A stretch of 64,000 nucleotides of DNA, from positions 1,922,001 through 1,986,000 of the forward strand of contig NZ_CP074371.1 of NCBI RefSeq assembly GCF_018362975.1, written 5' to 3'. Positions 60,423 through 64,000 of the stretch are shown piece by piece; positions within the stretch are counted from its first letter, which is position 1, and the number at the start of each line of letters is the position of its first letter. The notes under the pieces are model-generated. The model had not been told where the DNA came from. It searched no databases and saw nothing but the letters and a program-made list of their open reading frames with translations. The stretch is from Nocardia tengchongensis (lineage in GTDB: Bacteria > Actinomycetota > Actinomycetes > Mycobacteriales > Mycobacteriaceae). Position numbers and translations under genes: made by a program.

Positions 60423-61459
60423 CCGGAGCAATGGTGCACGAGAACGAGACAACCGCACGCGGAACGGTCGAGGCGCCCTGGCGCATCGGCACCCGCGGCA
60501 GTCTGCTGGCCCTCACCCAGGCCGGGCATGTGCGCGACGCCCTGGTCGCCACCGGCCAGCAGGCCGAGCTGGTGATCGTGAAGACCGCCGGTGACCAGAA
60601 CGCCGTCGATCCCGTGCAGAAGATCGGTGTGGGTGTCTTCACCGCCGCGCTGCGCGACGAACTGGCCGCGGGCACGGTCGACATCGCGGTCCACTCCTAC
60701 AAGGATCTGCCGACCGCGCAGGATCCGCGCTTCGAGATCGCCGCCATCCCGCCCCGGCAGGATCCGCGCGACGCGCTGGTGGCGCGGGACGGCCTGGTGC
60801 TGGGCGAGCTGCCCGCCGGCGCGAAGGTCGGCACCTCCGCGCCGCGGCGCGCCGCGCAGCTGAAGGCGCTGGGTCTCGGCATCGAGATCGTGCCGCTGCG
60901 CGGCAATCTCGACACCAGAATCTCCAAGGTCTCCTCCGGTGTACTGGATGCCGTGGTGGTGGCGCGGGCCGGGCTGGCTCGCATCGACCGCCTGGACGTC
61001 GTCACCGAATCGCTGGAACCGGTGCAGATGCTGCCCGCCCCGTCACAGGGTGCGCTGGCGGTCGAATGCCGCAGCGAGGACACCGAACTCGTGACCATCC
61101 TGTCCGCCCTCGACGATCCCGGCACCCGTGCCGCGATCACCGCGGAGCGGGCGCTGCTGGCCGAATTGGAGGCCGGTTGCACCGCGCCCATCGGCGCGCT
61201 GGCCGAGGTCGTCGAATCACTCGACGACGACGGCCGGGTGGTGGAGGAGTTGTCGCTGCGCGCCTGCGCGGCGGCGATCGACGGCTCGGATGTGATCCGG
61301 GCCTCGGTGGTCGGACCGGTCGCGGATGCCGCGGACCTGGGCCGGGCACTGGCGCGCGAGCTCTTGGAGCTGGGGGCGCGCGAACTGCTCAGCGTCACAG
61401 AGGAATCCGCTGAGGTCACCGACGACAAGAATCCCAGCCCAATGGAGAACAGCCGATGA
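60419..61459 (+). CDS. hemC: Porphobilinogen deaminase (hydroxymethylbilane synthase)
   Basis: Joins four porphobilinogens to hydroxymethylbilane using a dipyrromethane cofactor. The 346-residue protein has [16 protein letters not shown], the catalytic Asp region [39 protein letters not shown] and the cofactor Cys254 in [14 protein letters not shown] 60419 overlaps the hemA stop (ATGA), and the stop overlaps the cobA/hemD start. The C-terminal tail (about 25 residues) is longer than the family minimum. Confidence 0.97.
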   Translation: MTGAMVHENETTARGTVEAPWRIGTRGSLLALTQAGHVRDALVATGQQAELVIVKTAGDQNAVDPVQKIGVGVFTAALRDELAAGTVDIAVHSYKDLPTAQDPRFEIAAIPPRQDPRDALVARDGLVLGELPAGAKVGTSAPRRAAQLKALGLGIEIVPLRGNLDTRISKVSSGVLDAVVVARAGLARIDRLDVVTESLEPVQMLPAPSQGALAVECRSEDTELVTILSALDDPGTRAAITAERALLAELEAGCTAPIGALAEVVESLDDDGRVVEELSLRACAAAIDGSDVIRASVVGPVADAADLGRALARELLELGARELLSVTEESAEVTDDKNPSPMENSR

Positions 61460-63019
61460 GCCGCGTGACGAAGAAGAATCCCGGTCGGATCCTTTTTGTG
61501 GGGTCCGGACCTGGTGACCCGGCGTTGCTCACCGTGCGGGCCCGCGAGGTGCTCGGCCGGGCGACGCTGGCGTTCACCGATCCCGATGTCGACAAGGGCG
61601 TGCTCGCCCTGATCGGCTCCGCGGTCGAGGAGAACCCCGACGGGACCAGTCCCGTCGACACCCGCCCCGCCCTGGGCGACGCCGCCGAGGTGGCCAAGAC
61701 CCTGATCGCGGAGGCGCGCAACGGGTCCGACGTGGTGCGCCTGGTCTCCGGCGACCCGATGACCACCGACTCGGTCATCCAGGAGATCAACGCGGTCACC
61801 CGCTCGCACCTGAACTTCGAGGTGCTGCCGGGCCTGTCGGCCGGCACCACGGTGCCCGCCTACGCGCGGTATCGAGCTGGGCTCCAGCCACACCGTGGTG
61901 GATGTGCGCGGCGAGGTGGACTGGGCGGCCGTCGCGGCCGCGCCGGGTCCGCTGGTGCTGCACGCCACCTCCGGGCACCTGGCCGAGACCGCTTCGGCGC
62001 TGGTGGAGCACGGCCTGGCGCCGCAGACCCCGGTCGCGGTGACGGTCCGCGGCACCACCCGCCAGCAGCGCACCATCGACGCCACGCTGGCGACCCTGAA
62101 CAATGCCGCGTCCGAACTGGTCGGCCCGCTGGTGGTCACGGTCGGCAAGGAAGTGGACAAGCGCGCCAAGACCTCCTGGTGGGAGTCGCGGGCGCTCTAC
62201 GGCTGGACGGTCCTGGTGCCGCGCACCAAGGAGCAGGCCGGCGAGATGAGCGAGAAGCTCGTCAACCACGGCGCCATCCCGATGGAGGTCCCGACCATCG
62301 CGGTCGAGCCGCCGCGCAGCCCCGCCCAGATGGAGCGCGCGGTCAAGGGCCTGGTCGACGGCCGCTACCAGTGGGTCGTCTTCACCTCCACCAACGCGGT
62401 GCGCGCGGTGTGGGAGAAGTTCGGCGAATTCGGTCTGGACGCCCGCGCTTTCAGCGGCGTCAAGATCGCCTGCGTCGGCGAGGCCACCGCCGAGAAGGTG
62501 CGCTCCTTCGGCATCAACCCCGAGCTGGTGCCCTCCGGTGAGCAGTCCTCCGAGGGCCTGCTGGCCGACTTCCCGCCCTACGACGACGTTTTCGACCCGG
62601 TCAACCGGGTGCTGCTGCCGCGCGCGGATATCGCCACCGAGACCCTCGCCGAGGGCCTGCGCGACCGCGGCTGGGAGATCGACGACGTCACCGCCTACCG
62701 CACCGTGCGCGCGTCCCCGCCGCCCGCGGAGACCCGCGAGATGATCAAGACCGGCGGCTTCGACGCCGTGCTGTTCACCTCGTCCTCCACGGTCCGGAAC
62801 CTGGTAGGCATCGCGGGCAAGCCGCACGCCCGCACCATCGTGGCGTGCATCGGTCCCAAGACCGCCGAGACGGCCATCGAATTCGGCCTGCGCGTGGACG
62901 TGCAGCCCGAGACCGCCCAGGTCGGCCCGCTGGTCGAGGCGCTCGCCGAGCACGCCGCGCACCTGCGCGCCGAGGGCCTGCTGCCCCCGCCGCGCAAGAA
63001 GAGCCGCCGCAGCCGCTAG
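61456..63019 (+). pseudogene. hemD: Uroporphyrinogen-III methyltransferase / synthase fusion (CobA-HemD), frameshifted
   Basis: Bifunctional protein: an N-terminal SAM-dependent uroporphyrinogen-III C-methyltransferase domain (GRILFVGSGPGDPALLTVRA, VVRLVSGDP) and a C-terminal uroporphyrinogen-III synthase domain (LYGWTVLVPRTKEQAGEMSE, WVVFTSTNAVRAVW, KIACVGEATA, VLFTSSSTVRNL), as in Rv0511. The first frame is good to TTVPAYA; the next frame resumes IELGSSHTVVDVRGEVDW. The 1564-bp length is one base over whole codons, placing one extra base in GCGCGG near 61864-61870. Repaired, about 520 residues. Since heme and siroheme need it, an assembly indel is most likely. ATG 61456 overlaps the hemC stop. 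Confidence 0.9.
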
Positions 63020-63039
63020 CTTCGGCACGAACAACGGCC

Positions 63040-63076
63040 ACACCGGCCCCACGTCCCGGCGACGCGGGGCCGGTGT
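63040..63076 (+). terminator. Terminator after the hem operon
   Basis: ACACCGGCCCC and its reverse complement around a 15-base loop that can fold further, starting 21 bases after the cobA/hemD stop. No long T-run follows (CGTATTC), so efficiency is uncertain. Confidence 0.65.
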
Positions 63077-63225
63077 CGTATTCGCCAACGGGCGCACTCC
63101 GATCATGGTGAATCCGTTGGTTTCTCGCGTTCGCTGGGTGGATGCCCATGGAACTGTCGTCGTTTCATCCGGAAGCGAAATGCCTACGCTGCATGAGGTA
63201 TTCGATCTTCGAGAGGTGAACATTC

Positions 63226-63465
63226 ATGAAGCGCGTAACTGTCGGTCTGATCGCGATGTGTGGAATCGCGCTGGGTGCGGGCCTGTCCCCGGCGGCGCTG
63301 GCCGAGGCCCCGAGCGCTGCGGCGCCGGTCGCCGACGCGCCGGGGGTCAGCTCGTCCGGCATTCCCGCCGTGACCGTGCTGCAGACCCTGCTGAAGTGCC
63401 TGACCAGCGGTTCCGCTGATCCCGGCACGCCGGGATCGACCCACACCGGCTGCCTGAACTCCTAG
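63226..63465 (+). CDS. Small secreted protein of unknown function
   Basis: A 79-residue precursor with a signal peptide (MKRVTVGLIAMCGIALGAGL, cut after ALA about residue 26) and a mature part of about 53 residues with two Cys (LLKCLTSG and HTGCLNS) that may form a disulfide. Middle part is Ala/Pro/Ser-rich (SAAAPVADAPGVSSSGIPAV). ATG 63226 has GAGAGG about 7 bases upstream. No homologue recognised and no M. tuberculosis counterpart here. It stands alone between the hem operon and a convergent unknown gene. Confidence 0.75.
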   Translation: MKRVTVGLIAMCGIALGAGLSPAALAEAPSAAAPVADAPGVSSSGIPAVTVLQTLLKCLTSGSADPGTPGSTHTGCLNS

Positions 63466-63488
63466 CGCCGCCGCGTGCCGCGGAGGCG

Positions 63489-63518
63489 TGCCGACGTCCG
63501 GTCGTGCGGACGTCGGCA
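63489..63518. terminator. Hairpin between two convergent genes
   Basis: TGCCGACGTCCG and its reverse complement around GTCGTG, in the 87-base gap between the secreted protein gene and the convergent unknown gene. It could end both transcripts. Confidence 0.6.
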
Positions 63519-63552
63519 GGCCCCCGCCACGGTCAGCGGCTCCGCGTGGTGG

Positions 63553-63960
63553 TCAGCGTTGCGCCGCCATCAGGCGGCGGACCATGCGGCAGGTGGCGTC
63601 CGAGGGCCGGTGCACGCCGACGACTTCGGCTGTCTCCCTGATCTTCTCGTTGGTTGCCTGGTCCGGGGCAAAGGCGCCGGAGTCCAGCAGCGCGATGGCC
63701 AGGCGCATGGCCTTCAACCGGCGGTTGTGCGAGACGTACCACGTGCGCGGCTGCCCCGCCGGCAGCGGCTGCTTGGCCAGCGGTCGCCACGCGTGATCGA
63801 TGACCTCCCCCTTCTTCGGAACCCCGGCGCCCCGGTTCACCTTGCCGGACATGCTGGTAACGGCTGCGAGCACGGCCAATCCTCCCGTCGCGATCCGGAA
63901 TCGCGCCTTCGAACGCGGCGCGATCCCTTCGAACACATCTTCGATTCTACTCGGACCCAC
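63553..63960 (-). CDS. Hypothetical protein
   Basis: I do not recognise this protein of about 135 residues. It is basic, with a short hydrophobic stretch after the N-terminus (ARFRIATGGLAVLAAVTSMS, about residues 18-37) that could be a membrane anchor, then KVNRGAGVPKKGEVIDHAWR, WYVSHNRRLKAMRLAIALLD and a C-terminal Arg-rich helix (CRMVRRLMAAQR). GTG 63960 was chosen; a TTG at 63966 is also possible and neither has a good ribosome site. It is convergent with the small secreted gene. The promoter would be at the right edge of the window. Confidence 0.6.
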   Translation of the reverse strand: MGPSRIEDVFEGIAPRSKARFRIATGGLAVLAAVTSMSGKVNRGAGVPKKGEVIDHAWRPLAKQPLPAGQPRTWYVSHNRRLKAMRLAIALLDSGAFAPDQATNEKIRETAEVVGVHRPSDATCRMVRRLMAAQR

Positions 63961-64000
63961 CGACAAAATCCGCTGCTCACAATGACTTTGGCGCCCGGCC

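Overview
The window is very G+C-rich actinobacterial DNA with dense genes, frequent GTG starts and many 4-base ATGA stop/start overlaps. From about 7.8 kb to the end, the gene order follows the Mycobacterium tuberculosis Rv0472c to Rv0511 chromosome segment: TetR, DUF445, HTH regulator, hbhA, DUF2516, deoC, DUF2993, DUF2505, murB, LprQ-type L,D-transpeptidase, SDR, mshA, YbjN, gpm, senX3-regX3, Rv0495c, ppx1, Rv0497, sugar isomerase, Rv0499-type thioesterase, proC, excisionase-like HTH, bS22, epimerase, acyltransferase, SerB-type HAD, glutaredoxin-like, hemA, hemC, cobA/hemD. Mycothiol synthesis (mshA), a rex gene upstream of hemACD (absent from M. tuberculosis) and the expansions listed below point to Nocardia or a close Nocardiaceae relative. 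This is inference from gene content and recalled synteny; no database was searched. No tRNA, rRNA, IS element, prophage or CRISPR array was recognised.

Layout. 0-7.7 kb: end of a PDZ protease, a VKOR/DsbA-like disulfide-forming pair, PPK2, an orphan EspG-like protein, a secreted lipase divergent from a TetR gene with a perfect palindromic operator between them, a saccharopine-dehydrogenase-like reductase and an AarF/ABC1 kinase. 7.8-24.3 kb: the start of the Mtb-like backbone, interrupted by a tandem pair of alpha/beta hydrolases with matching leaders and operators, purU, a GNAT enzyme, an AbiEi-like regulator, a large unknown protein and a methyltransferase. 24.3-29.9 kb: a five-gene lipid-type cluster (condensation-fold acyltransferase, acyl-AMP ligase, family-2 glycosyltransferase, and two FabH-like synthases of which one has lost part of its catalytic triad) inserted between lprQ and the SDR gene. 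30-42.7 kb: SDR, hydrolase, mshA, YbjN, ROK, gpmA, a secreted CocE-type hydrolase, a quinone-oxidoreductase/TetR/F420-type reductase/HxlR group and senX3-regX3. 43.4-46.7 kb: four tandem secreted paralogues with one beta-sandwich-like domain and Thr/Pro stalks of increasing length. 46.8-57.6 kb: the backbone from Rv0495c to serB. 57.7-63.0 kb: glutaredoxin-like, a predicted Rex operator and rex-hemA-hemC-cobA/hemD. 63.2-64.0 kb: two small unknown genes.

Working together. rex-hemACD links NADH/NAD+ sensing to tetrapyrrole synthesis. senX3-regX3 (phosphate sensing) lies near ppx and ppk2 (polyphosphate). VKOR and DsbA form a periplasmic oxidative folding pair. MurB and the L,D-transpeptidase serve the wall. 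The strongest candidates for undescribed biology are the tandem Thr/Pro-stalk family and the five-gene lipid cluster.

Quality warning. Five genes carry a single frame disruption (dsbA-like, ROK kinase, third stalk paralogue, sugar isomerase, cobA/hemD). At least two lie in short homopolymer runs and one hits a pathway gene expected to be needed, so sequencing or assembly indels are more likely than five real pseudogenes.
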